This document shows positions 44,709 to 52,611 of a stretch of DNA of 64,000 nt, in pieces. Source of the DNA: Streptomyces sp. NBC_01429 (lineage in GTDB: Bacteria; Actinomycetota; Actinomycetes; Streptomycetales; Streptomycetaceae); assembly GCF_036231945.1 (NCBI RefSeq), contig NZ_CP109599.1, positions 1,736,001-1,800,000 of the forward strand. The letters are read 5' to 3'. Below the pieces are notes generated by a model that was not told the DNA's origin, searched no databases, and was given only the letters and a program-made list of their open reading frames with translations. Each line of letters opens with the position of its first letter. The first letter of the stretch is position 1. The translations under genes and the position numbers were made by a program.

Positions 44709-46072
44709 TGGTCCGCCCCCTCCTGGTCGTCGGTCTCGTCCTGGTCGGCCGCTTCGGCGGTGTCCTCGGCGGTGAGCGGCTCGTACACCAGTACCGCCCT
44801 GTTGTCGGGGCGCAGCCGCGCGGCGGCCACGGCCCGGACCTCGGCCGCCGTGATGTCCAGCACCCGGTCGACGGCGGACAGGGCCAGCTGCGGATCGCCG
44901 AACAGGACCGCGAACCTGCACAGTTCGTCGGCGCGGCCGGCGACCGTGCCGAGCCGGTCCAGCCACTCGCGCTCCAACTGGGCCTGGGCGCGCTCCATCT
45001 CCTCGGCGGTCGGGCCCTCGGCGGCGAGCCGGGCCAGCTCCTCGTCGACCGCGGCCTCGATCTGCGGGACCTCGACGCCGCCGGACGTCTTCACGTCCAG
45101 CCAGCCGAGCGAGGGGGCACCCGCCAGCCGGAGCAGTCCGAAGCCCGCGGCGACCGCGGTCCGGTCGCGCCGTACCAGCCGGTTGTGGAGCCGCGAGGAC
45201 TCCCCGCCGCCGAGCACGGTGAGCGCCAGGTCGGCGGCGTCGCACTCGCGGGTGCCGTCGTGCGGCAGCCGGTAGGCGGCCATCAGCGCGCGCGCCGGGA
45301 CCTCCTCGTGGATCTCCTCCCGCAACTGCTCGCCGATGACGTCGGGCAGCGAGCCGTCGCGCGGCGGCCGCTTGCCGTCGTGGGACGGGATCGAGCCGAA
45401 GTACTTCTCGATCCAGGCGAGTGTCCGCTCGGGGTCGATGTCGCCGACGACCGACAGCACCGCGTTGTTCGGCGCGTAGTTGGTACGGAAGAACGCGCGG
45501 GCGTCGTCCAGCGTCGCCGCGTCCAGATCGGCCATGGAACCGATCGGGGTGTGGTGGTACGGGTGGCCCTCGGGGTACGAGAGTGCGGTCAGCCGTTCGA
45601 AGGCCGTACCGTATGGCACATTGTCGTACCGCTGGCGGCGCTCGTTCTTGACGACGTCCCGCTGGTTCTCCATGGACTCTTCGTCGAGCGCGGCGAGCAG
45701 CGAGCCCATCCGGTCGGCTTCCAGCCAGAGCGCCAGCTCCAGCTGGTGGGTCGGCATGGTCTCGAAATAGTTGGTGCGCTCGAAGCTGGTGGTGCCGTTG
45801 AGGGAGCCGCCGGCTCCCTGCACCAGCTCGAAGTGACCGTTCCCCGCCACCTGCGCCGAGCCCTGGAACATCAGGTGCTCGAAGAGGTGGGCGAGGCCCG
45901 TACGCCCCTTGACTTCGTGGCGCGAGCCGACGTCGTACCAGAGGCAGACCGCGGCGACCGGGGTCAGGTGGTCCTCGGAGAGCACCACGCGCAAGCCGTT
46001 GGCCAGGCGGTGCTCAGTCGCTGTCAGGCCGCCGGAACCGGCCTGCGCTGTGGCCGTGTGACCCATGGGCAT
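44705..46072 (-). CDS. M16 family zinc metallopeptidase, active subunit
   Basis: 455 residues. The inverted zinc motif HLFEH (His62, Glu65, His66) in GLAHLFEHLMFQGSAQ and the distal acidic residue in VVKNERRQRYDNVPYG are present. The substrate-binding RRDRTAVAAGFG and the second M16 domain follow. It cleaves peptides in a clamshell chamber, probably with the subunit next to it. ATG 46072, with GAAGGGA 5 nt before, is used; ATG 46066 (MGHTATA) is an alternative. An upstream in-frame start at 46156 lacks similarity. Confidence 0.94.
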   Translation of the reverse strand: MPMGHTATAQAGSGGLTATEHRLANGLRVVLSEDHLTPVAAVCLWYDVGSRHEVKGRTGLAHLFEHLMFQGSAQVAGNGHFELVQGAGGSLNGTTSFERTNYFETMPTHQLELALWLEADRMGSLLAALDEESMENQRDVVKNERRQRYDNVPYGTAFERLTALSYPEGHPYHHTPIGSMADLDAATLDDARAFFRTNYAPNNAVLSVVGDIDPERTLAWIEKYFGSIPSHDGKRPPRDGSLPDVIGEQLREEIHEEVPARALMAAYRLPHDGTRECDAADLALTVLGGGESSRLHNRLVRRDRTAVAAGFGLLRLAGAPSLGWLDVKTSGGVEVPQIEAAVDEELARLAAEGPTAEEMERAQAQLEREWLDRLGTVAGRADELCRFAVLFGDPQLALSAVDRVLDITAAEVRAVAAARLRPDNRAVLVYEPLTAEDTAEAADQDETDDQEGADQ

Positions 46073-46275
46073 GTACGTCCCTTCGATCGCGATATGGAGG
46101 AAGTCCTGCCACTGTATGCAAGCGTGCCGACACCTGGCGAAGTTCCCCTGTCGCACACCCCCGACACCCGGGCGAACGACGGGTCGACGTCGGCGTTGTC
46201 AGTGGCGCGGTCCACAATGGTCCGCGTCAGTTCCAGAAGTTGCCGTACAGAACCTGTGAAGGAGCCGCAGCCGCG

Positions 46276-48726
46276 ATGGCCCGCCGCAGCACGAAGACCC
46301 CGCCGCCGGAGGACTTCGAGGAGAAGATTCTCGACATCGACGTGGTCGATGAAATGCAGGGCTCCTTCCTCGAATACGCCTACTCGGTGATCTACTCCCG
46401 GGCCCTGCCCGACGCCCGGGACGGTATGAAGCCGGTACACCGCCGCATCGTGTACCAGATGAACGAGATGGGCCTGCGCCCCGACCGGGGCTATGTGAAG
46501 TGCGCCCGCGTCGTCGGCGAGGTGATGGGCAAACTTCACCCGCACGGGGACGCGTCGATCTATGACGCCCTGGTCCGGATGGCACAGCCGTTCTCCATGC
46601 GACTGCCGCTCGTCGACGGCCATGGCAACTTCGGCTCGCTCGGCAATGACGACCCGCCGGCCGCGATGCGGTACACCGAGTGCCGGATGGCTGACGCCAC
46701 GTCACTGATGACCGAGTCGATCGATGAAGACACCGTCGATTTCCAGCCGAATTACGACGGCCAGGAGCGGGAACCGGTCACGCTTCCCGCCGCCTATCCC
46801 AACCTGCTCGTCAACGGCGCCTCCGGGATCGCCGTCGGCATGGCGACGAACATGCCGCCGCACAACCTCGGTGAGGTCGTGGCGGCCGCTCGCCATCTGA
46901 TCAAGCACCCGGCCGCCGACCTGGAGACGCTGATGCGTTTCGTGCCGGGGCCCGATCTGCCGACCGGCGGCCGGATCGTCGGGCTGACCGGCATCAAGGA
47001 CGCCTACGAGAAGGGCCGGGGCACCTTCAAGATCCGGGCCACGGCGACCGTGGAGGACGTCTCCGCGCGCCGCAAGGGCCTGGTCGTCACGGAGCTGCCG
47101 TTCTCGGTCGGCCCCGAGAAGGTGATCGCCAAGATCAAGGACCTGGTCTCCGCCAAGAAGCTCCAGGGCATCGCGGACGTCAAGGACCTCACGGACCGCT
47201 CGCACGGTCTGCGGCTCGTCATCGAGATCAAGAACGGCTTCGTGCCCGAGGCCGTTCTCGAACAGCTCTACAAGCTGACGCCGATGGAGGAGACCTTCGG
47301 CATCAACAATGTGGCGCTGGTGGACGGTCAGCCGCTCACGCTGGGCCTCAAGGAGCTGCTGGAGGTCTATCTCGACCACCGCTTCGACGTGGTGCGCCGG
47401 CGCAGCGAGTTCCGCAGGACCAAGCGGCGCGACCGGCTGCATCTCGTCGAGGGGCTGCTCGTCGCGCTCATCGACATCGACGAGGTCATCCGGCTGATCC
47501 GCTCCAGCGACAACTCGGCGCAGGCCAAGGAGCGGCTCGTCGAGCACTTCTCGCTGAGCGACATCCAGACGCAGTACATCCTGGACACGCCGCTGCGCCG
47601 GCTCACCCGGTTCGACCGGATCGAGCTGGAGAGCGAGCGCGACCGGCTCAACGGCGAGATCGACGAGCTGACCGGGATCCTGGATTCGGACACCGAGCTG
47701 CGCAAGCTGGTCTCGTCCGAACTGGCCTCCGTGTCGAAGAAGTTCAGCACCCCCCGGCGCACCGTCCTGCTGGAGTCCGCGGGCTCCGCGGTGGCGGCGG
47801 TGCCGCTGGAGGTCGCGGACGATCCGTGCCGGGTACTCCTCTCCTCCACCGGTCTGCTGGCCCGTACGGCCAACGGCGAGGCGCTGGAGGGCGGGGACGG
47901 CAGGCGCACCAAGCACGATGTGATCGTGTCCGCCGTGCCGGCGACGGCGCGCGGCGATGTCGGCGCGGTGACCTCGACGGGGCGTCTGCTGCGGATCTCC
48001 GTGATCGATCTGCCCCAGCTGCCGGGCACAGCGTCGGCGCCCAACCTCTCGGGCGGGGCCGCGGTCACCGAGTTCCTCGCGCTGGAGGGCGACGAGGAGC
48101 TGATCTGTCTGACCACGCTGGACGAGTCGTCGCCGGGGCTCGCCCTGGGCACGCTCCAGGGCGTCGTCAAACGGGTGGTGCCGGACTACCCGACGAACAA
48201 GGAAGAGTTGGAGGTCATCTCCCTCAAGGAGGGTGACCGGATCGTCGGCGGCGTCGAGTTGCGGACGGGCGAGGAGGACCTCGTCTTCATCACCTCCGAC
48301 GCCCAGTTGCTGCGCTACCAGGCCGCGCAGGTGCGGCCGCAGGGCCGTGCCGCCGGCGGCATGACGGGCATCAAACTGACCGAGGGGGCCTCGGTGATCT
48401 CCTTCACCGCCGTGGATCCGGCGGCGGAGGCGGTGGTCTTCACGGTCACCGGTTCGCACGGCACGCTGGACGACTCCGTACGTACGGCGAAGCTCACCCC
48501 GTTCGACCAGTATCCGCGCAAGGGCCGGGCGACCGGCGGAGTGCGCTGTCAGCGGTTCCTGAAGGGCGAGGACATGCTGGTCCTGGCCTGGGCGGGGGCG
48601 AGCCCGGCCCGCGCCGCGCAGAAGAACGGCACCCCGGTGGAGCTGCCGGAGCCCGACCCCCGGCGGGACGGCTCGGGTACGCCGTTCGCGCCGGAGGTCG
48701 ATGTTCTGGCCGGTCCGATGCTCTGA
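46276..48726 (+). CDS. parC: DNA topoisomerase IV subunit A
   Basis: 816 residues. The breakage-reunion domain shows SRALPDARDGMKPVHRRIVY, HPHGDASIYDALVRMAQ (the quinolone-determining region) and active Tyr133 in AAMRYTECRMAD. The C-terminal beta-pinwheel begins near residue 500 (APN-type repeats such as GRLLRISVIDLPQLPGTAS, RAAGGMTGIKLTEGASVISF). ParC decatenates daughter chromosomes with ParE. The shorter tail without a GyrA box (QRRGGKG) fits ParC rather than GyrA. GAAGGAG lies 11 nt before the ATG. parE is not in this window. Confidence 0.93.
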   Translation: MARRSTKTPPPEDFEEKILDIDVVDEMQGSFLEYAYSVIYSRALPDARDGMKPVHRRIVYQMNEMGLRPDRGYVKCARVVGEVMGKLHPHGDASIYDALVRMAQPFSMRLPLVDGHGNFGSLGNDDPPAAMRYTECRMADATSLMTESIDEDTVDFQPNYDGQEREPVTLPAAYPNLLVNGASGIAVGMATNMPPHNLGEVVAAARHLIKHPAADLETLMRFVPGPDLPTGGRIVGLTGIKDAYEKGRGTFKIRATATVEDVSARRKGLVVTELPFSVGPEKVIAKIKDLVSAKKLQGIADVKDLTDRSHGLRLVIEIKNGFVPEAVLEQLYKLTPMEETFGINNVALVDGQPLTLGLKELLEVYLDHRFDVVRRRSEFRRTKRRDRLHLVEGLLVALIDIDEVIRLIRSSDNSAQAKERLVEHFSLSDIQTQYILDTPLRRLTRFDRIELESERDRLNGEIDELTGILDSDTELRKLVSSELASVSKKFSTPRRTVLLESAGSAVAAVPLEVADDPCRVLLSSTGLLARTANGEALEGGDGRRTKHDVIVSAVPATARGDVGAVTSTGRLLRISVIDLPQLPGTASAPNLSGGAAVTEFLALEGDEELICLTTLDESSPGLALGTLQGVVKRVVPDYPTNKEELEVISLKEGDRIVGGVELRTGEEDLVFITSDAQLLRYQAAQVRPQGRAAGGMTGIKLTEGASVISFTAVDPAAEAVVFTVTGSHGTLDDSVRTAKLTPFDQYPRKGRATGGVRCQRFLKGEDMLVLAWAGASPARAAQKNGTPVELPEPDPRRDGSGTPFAPEVDVLAGPML

Positions 48727-48758
48727 CCGGCGGAATCACGGCGGAATCACCGCGGAAG

Positions 48759-48792
48759 CGAGCCGGCCGCCTCGACCGATGCGGCCGGCTCG
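48759..48792. terminator. Bidirectional terminator between parC and the CobW gene
   Basis: cgagccggccgc and gcggccggctcg (12 bp each) enclose a 10-nt loop. The structure ends 2 bp before the stop of the minus-strand CobW gene and 32 bp after the parC stop, serving both. Confidence 0.75.
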
Positions 48793-48793
48793 G

Positions 48794-50038
48794 TCACCGC
48801 CCGTCCGGGTCCGGGCCTTCGGGTCCGGGCCCGGACGCCGTTGCGTCGGGCCGGCCGTCGGTCTCGGTGGGCAGGTCGTCCTCGGTGTCCGCCTCGGGCA
48901 GGTCGTCGGGTACGTAGCGCAGGACGCCCCACATGCCGCGGCCGTCCGGATCGGCGGGCCCCGGCGCGGTGTCCTCGCAGGCCGTCAGCTCCTTGAGCAG
49001 GACATCGCCCGGCCGCTGAGAACCGTCGAGACCCGAGCCGATCAGCACCAGCCGGGTGAGCCGCTCCTCGCCGCGCGGCCAGGGCTCCGGATGGAAGCGC
49101 AGCGAACGGCCGACGGCGTGCAGCGCGTAGCGGTTGTCCGGGTCGGCGGCGCCGAAGTCGACAAATCCCTTGATGCGGTAGAGGCCCGGGGGCCGGGAGT
49201 CGAGGAAGGCCATGAGCCGGCGCGGGTTCATCGGGGCGCGCGCGGTGAACGAGACGGTGTCGTAGGCCGCGTGGAGATGCCTCCCGTGGCCCCCATGCTC
49301 CTCATGGCCCCCGTACTCCTCGTGGTCCTCATGCCCCCCGTGCCCCTCGTGGTCACCGGTGGCGCCATGACCGTCGTCGTACAGATCGGCGTACAGGTCC
49401 TCGAAGGAGAGCTGGCGTGCCTTCCCGTCCTCGTCCGGCCGGACGGCGGCGTCGAACAGGAACTCCGGGTCGACCCGTCCGAACGAGGCGGAGACCACCG
49501 GGGTCCCCGGGCTCAGCTCCTCGACGGCGGCGAGGACGCGCCGGTGCTCGGGCTCCCCGACCCGGTCGGTCTTGTTGAGGACCACGAGGTCGGCGAGGGC
49601 CAGATGCCGGTCCGTCTCGGGATGACGCTCCCGGGTGGCGCCGAACTCGGCCGCGTCGACCACCTGGATCAGCCCGCCGTACACGGTGTACGGATTGTCC
49701 CCGTTGAGGATCATCCTGACGAGTTCCTGGGGCTCGGCCAGTCCGCTCGCCTCGATGACGATGATGTCGATCCGCGCCGACGGCCGGGTGAGCCGCTCCA
49801 GATAGCCGTCGAGTTCGCTCGCGTCGACCGCGCAGCACAGACAGCCGTTGCCGAGCGAGACCGTCGATCCGACCTGCCCGGCGACCGTCATGGCGTCGAT
49901 CTCGATGGCGCCGAAGTCATTGACGACCACGGCGATCCGGTTGCCGGCGCGGCGGCGCAGCAGATGGTTGAGCAGCGTCGTCTTGCCCGATCCCAGAAAT
50001 CCCGTCAGGACAACCACCGGGATCCGTTTCCTGCTCAA
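48794..50038 (-). CDS. CobW/COG0523 GTPase, probable metallochaperone
   Basis: 414 residues from TTG 50038 with GAGGCGG upstream. P-loop VVLTGFLGSGKTTLLNHLLR, the metal motif GNGCLCCAVD (Cys66, Cys68, Cys69), VIEASGLAEPQELV, LNKTD, and the CobW C-terminal domain (VSFTARAPMNPRRLMAFL, PPGLYRIKGFVDF) are in order. Between the domains (about 220-256) lies a loop of about 35 residues, with His at roughly every third residue, that should bind zinc, nickel or cobalt. The tail is acidic. COG0523 proteins load metals into enzymes under GTP control. It lies 44 bp behind the citrate synthase stop. Confidence 0.9.
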   Translation of the reverse strand: MSRKRIPVVVLTGFLGSGKTTLLNHLLRRRAGNRIAVVVNDFGAIEIDAMTVAGQVGSTVSLGNGCLCCAVDASELDGYLERLTRPSARIDIIVIEASGLAEPQELVRMILNGDNPYTVYGGLIQVVDAAEFGATRERHPETDRHLALADLVVLNKTDRVGEPEHRRVLAAVEELSPGTPVVSASFGRVDPEFLFDAAVRPDEDGKARQLSFEDLYADLYDDGHGATGDHEGHGGHEDHEEYGGHEEHGGHGRHLHAAYDTVSFTARAPMNPRRLMAFLDSRPPGLYRIKGFVDFGAADPDNRYALHAVGRSLRFHPEPWPRGEERLTRLVLIGSGLDGSQRPGDVLLKELTACEDTAPGPADPDGRGMWGVLRYVPDDLPEADTEDDLPTETDGRPDATASGPGPEGPDPDGR

Positions 50039-50081
50039 GAGTGCCGCCTCCGTGCCGCGTCGGTCCGTATCGGTCCCGCGC

Positions 50082-51275
50082 TCAGCGGGCGGGCACCGGC
50101 TGGGGCGGGGGCGGTCCCGCGTAGCGGGCCGCCGGGCGGATGATCTTGGAGTCCTCCGCCTGCTCCAGGATATTGGCGCTCCAGCCGACCACCCGGGCGG
50201 CGGCGAAGGTCGGGGTGAACATCGCCCGGGGCAGTCCGCACAGCTCCATGACCACTCCGGCGTAGAACTCGACGTTGGTGTGCAGCTCGCGGCCGGGCTT
50301 CAGCTCGGCGAGGATCGCCTCGACCCGTGCCTCGACCTGGACGGCGAAGTCGACCAGCGGGCCGCCGAACTCCTCGGCGATGCCGCGCAGCATGCGGGAG
50401 CGCGGGTCCTCGGTGCGGTAGACGGGGTGCCCGAACCCCATGATCCGGTCGCCGGCCAGGACGCGTTCCCGGATCCACGGGTCGATGCGGTCGACGGTCC
50501 CGATGGCGTCGAGGGTGTCGAGGGCCCGGCTCGGCGCTCCGCCGTGCAGCGGCCCGGAGAGCGCCCCGACCGCGCCGACGAGACAGGCGGCGAGGTCGGC
50601 GCCGGTGGAGGCGATCACCCGGGCCGTGAAGGTGGAGGCGTTGAAGCCGTGGTCGACGGTGGAGACGAGATAGCGCTCGACGGCCCGCGCCCGCGCGGGG
50701 TCCGGCTCCTCGCCGGTGAGCATGTAGAGGTAGTTGGCGGCGTACGGCAGGTCGTCGCGCGGTTCGACCGGCTCCAGCCCCCGGCCGAGCCGGTACAGCG
50801 CGGTCAGCAGCGTCGGTACGACGGCGCAGGCGGCGAGCGCGTCCGTACGGCGCTGGTCGGCGTCGATGTCGTACAGCGGGCGCAGTCCCGCCGAGGCGCC
50901 GATCAGGGAGAGCGCGGTCCGCAGTCCGGCGAGCGGGCCGGATCCCGCGCAGGCGCGGGCGATGGCGGGCAGTGCGGCGGCGACGTCCCCGGGCAGCCGG
51001 CGCAGGGCCGCGGTCCGCGCCGTGAACGCGGCGAGGCCGGCGGCGTCCGGCAGCTCTCCGTGGAACATCAGGTGCCAGACGTCCTCGAATCCGCGGCTGT
51101 CCGCCAGCTCGACGGCGGAGTACTGACGGTAGTGGTAGAAGCCTTCGCGGCCCCGGACGTCCCCGAGCGCGGTGTCCGTGACGACGACGCCCGCGAGACC
51201 GCGCGGCACGTCGAGGGGGTGCGGGGCGGACGGGGGCGGGGTGGACGAGCGTGCGGTGGTCCCGTTGGTCGGCAT
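50082..51275 (-). CDS. Citrate synthase 2-like protein
   Basis: 397 residues. The synthase fold has REGFYHYRQYSAVELAD, the His motifs SGPLHGGAPSRALDTLD and IMGFGHPVYRTEDPRS, and the region LHTNVEFYAGVVMEL, in which the usual catalytic Asp position reads Glu. AAGGAGG lies 7 nt before the ATG. The N-terminal 25 residues are Pro/Ser/Thr-rich. It belongs to the actinobacterial citrate synthase 2 group, and its reaction could be citrate or 2-methylcitrate formation. It is divergent from a paralogue that carries a DNA-binding domain. Confidence 0.85.
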   Translation of the reverse strand: MPTNGTTARSSTPPPSAPHPLDVPRGLAGVVVTDTALGDVRGREGFYHYRQYSAVELADSRGFEDVWHLMFHGELPDAAGLAAFTARTAALRRLPGDVAAALPAIARACAGSGPLAGLRTALSLIGASAGLRPLYDIDADQRRTDALAACAVVPTLLTALYRLGRGLEPVEPRDDLPYAANYLYMLTGEEPDPARARAVERYLVSTVDHGFNASTFTARVIASTGADLAACLVGAVGALSGPLHGGAPSRALDTLDAIGTVDRIDPWIRERVLAGDRIMGFGHPVYRTEDPRSRMLRGIAEEFGGPLVDFAVQVEARVEAILAELKPGRELHTNVEFYAGVVMELCGLPRAMFTPTFAAARVVGWSANILEQAEDSKIIRPAARYAGPPPPQPVPAR

Positions 51276-51290
51276 GTTTTCCTCCTTGAA

Positions 51291-51344
51291 CTTGATTCGA
51301 CTGTCCATGCTTGACTCGATCAGTGTCAACGTTGATTGAATCAA
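51291..51344. promoter_or_regulatory. Three repeated operator-like elements between the citrate synthase genes
   Basis: TTGATTCGACT (51292), TTGACTCGATC (51311) and TTGATTGAATC (51332) share the pattern TTGAyTsgA and begin 19 and 21 bp apart, close to two helical turns. The third is a perfect palindrome, TTGATTGAATCAA (51332-51344). They lie in the only promoter region of the two divergent genes, one of which encodes an HTH-fused citrate synthase. A TTGACA-like -35 element on the minus strand (51329-51324) overlaps the array. Confidence 0.6.
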
Positions 51345-51362
51345 TACATGTACGGTGAGGAC

Positions 51363-52589
51363 ATGGACGACGGACAGCGGCTCACCACCCGGCAGGTGGC
51401 GGAGCGGCTCGGGGTGAAGCCGGAGACGGTGTACGCGTATGTCAGCCGGGGGCAGCTCGCCAGCCGCCGTGATCCGGCCGGACGCGGCAGCACCTTCGAC
51501 GCCTCGGAGGTCGACGCGCTGGTCCGCAGGAACGGGCGTGAGCCCTCGGCGGGCGGCGAGGGACTCCTCCAGCGCATCAGGACCGGCATCACGCTGATCG
51601 ACACCGACCGGTACTACTACCGGGGAGTCGACGCCACGGAACTGGCGCGCCGGCTGCGTTACGAGGAGATCGCCGACTGGCTCTGGACGGGCACCCTGCG
51701 GCCCGGGATCCGGTTCACCGCCCCCGCCGAGGCGCTCGCCGCCGCCCGGCAGGCGGTCGCGGCGCTGCCCCCGTACAGCGGCTCGACGGACCGGCTGCGG
51801 GTGGCCGCGATCGCGGCGGCGGTCGCCGATCCGCTGCGCTTCGACCTCTCCGCGGACGCGGTGCTGGCCACGGCCCGTACGCTCATCCCCACGCTGGTCG
51901 ACGCGCTCCCCGCGCTGGGACGTCCCCGGGGCGGCGACGCCCGGCTGGCCGGGCGGCTGTGGCCGAGGCTGACCGAACAGCCCGCAGGTGAAGCGGGCGT
52001 ACGCGCCCTGGACATGGCGCTCTCCCTGCTCATCGACCACGATCTGGCGGCCTCGACCCTCGCCGTACGGGTCGCGGCGAGCGCCCGCGCCCATCCGTAC
52101 GCCGTGGTCTCCGCCGGCCTCGGCGCGCTGGACGGCCCGCTGCACGGCGCGGCCAGCGGGCTGGCCCACCGGATGCTCACCGAGGTCCTGGAGCGGGGCA
52201 GCGCCGCGGCCGTGGTGGCGGACCATCTGCGCGCGGGGCGCCCGGTGCCGGGGCTCGGCCACCGCCTCTACCCGGGCCGGGACCCGCGCGCCGAAGCGCT
52301 GTTCGGCGCGTTGAGCGGGCTGCCGGGCGCGGGTCCCGTGCTGACGGCGGCGCGTGAGGTGGAGGCGACCACCGCCCGCCATGTGAAGCTGCACGCCAAT
52401 GTCGATCTGGCGCTCGCGGTGCTGTCCGTGACCGCCGGAATGCCGGCGGAGGCGGGCGAGACGGTCTTCGCCGTGGCCCGCACGGCGGGGTGGATCGCGC
52501 ACGCCCTGGAGGAGTACGGGGAGAAGCCGCTGCGGATGCGTCCCAGCGGGCAGTACAACGGGCCCCGGCCGCCCAGGGATCCGCCCTGA
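51363..52589 (+). CDS. Citrate synthase-like protein with N-terminal helix-turn-helix domain
   Basis: 408 residues. Residues about 6-60 form an excisionase/MerR-type HTH (RLTTRQVAERLGVKPETVYA, YVSRGQLASRRDPAGRGSTF, DASEVDALVRRNG). The remaining 345 residues are citrate synthase: TLIDTDRYYYRGVDATELAR, DGPLHGAASGLAHRM, VPGLGHRLYPGRDPRAEALF and HANVDLALAVLS. The His-His-Asp set looks kept, unlike in the divergent paralogue, where Glu replaces Asp. It could be an enzyme that also controls its own operon, or a synthase-derived metabolite sensor. ATG 51363 follows GGTGAGG; ATG 51348 would add five residues. Confidence 0.85.
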   Translation: MDDGQRLTTRQVAERLGVKPETVYAYVSRGQLASRRDPAGRGSTFDASEVDALVRRNGREPSAGGEGLLQRIRTGITLIDTDRYYYRGVDATELARRLRYEEIADWLWTGTLRPGIRFTAPAEALAAARQAVAALPPYSGSTDRLRVAAIAAAVADPLRFDLSADAVLATARTLIPTLVDALPALGRPRGGDARLAGRLWPRLTEQPAGEAGVRALDMALSLLIDHDLAASTLAVRVAASARAHPYAVVSAGLGALDGPLHGAASGLAHRMLTEVLERGSAAAVVADHLRAGRPVPGLGHRLYPGRDPRAEALFGALSGLPGAGPVLTAAREVEATTARHVKLHANVDLALAVLSVTAGMPAEAGETVFAVARTAGWIAHALEEYGEKPLRMRPSGQYNGPRPPRDPP

Positions 52590-52611
52590 GCGGCCGGGGC
52601 CCGCGGCGCAA

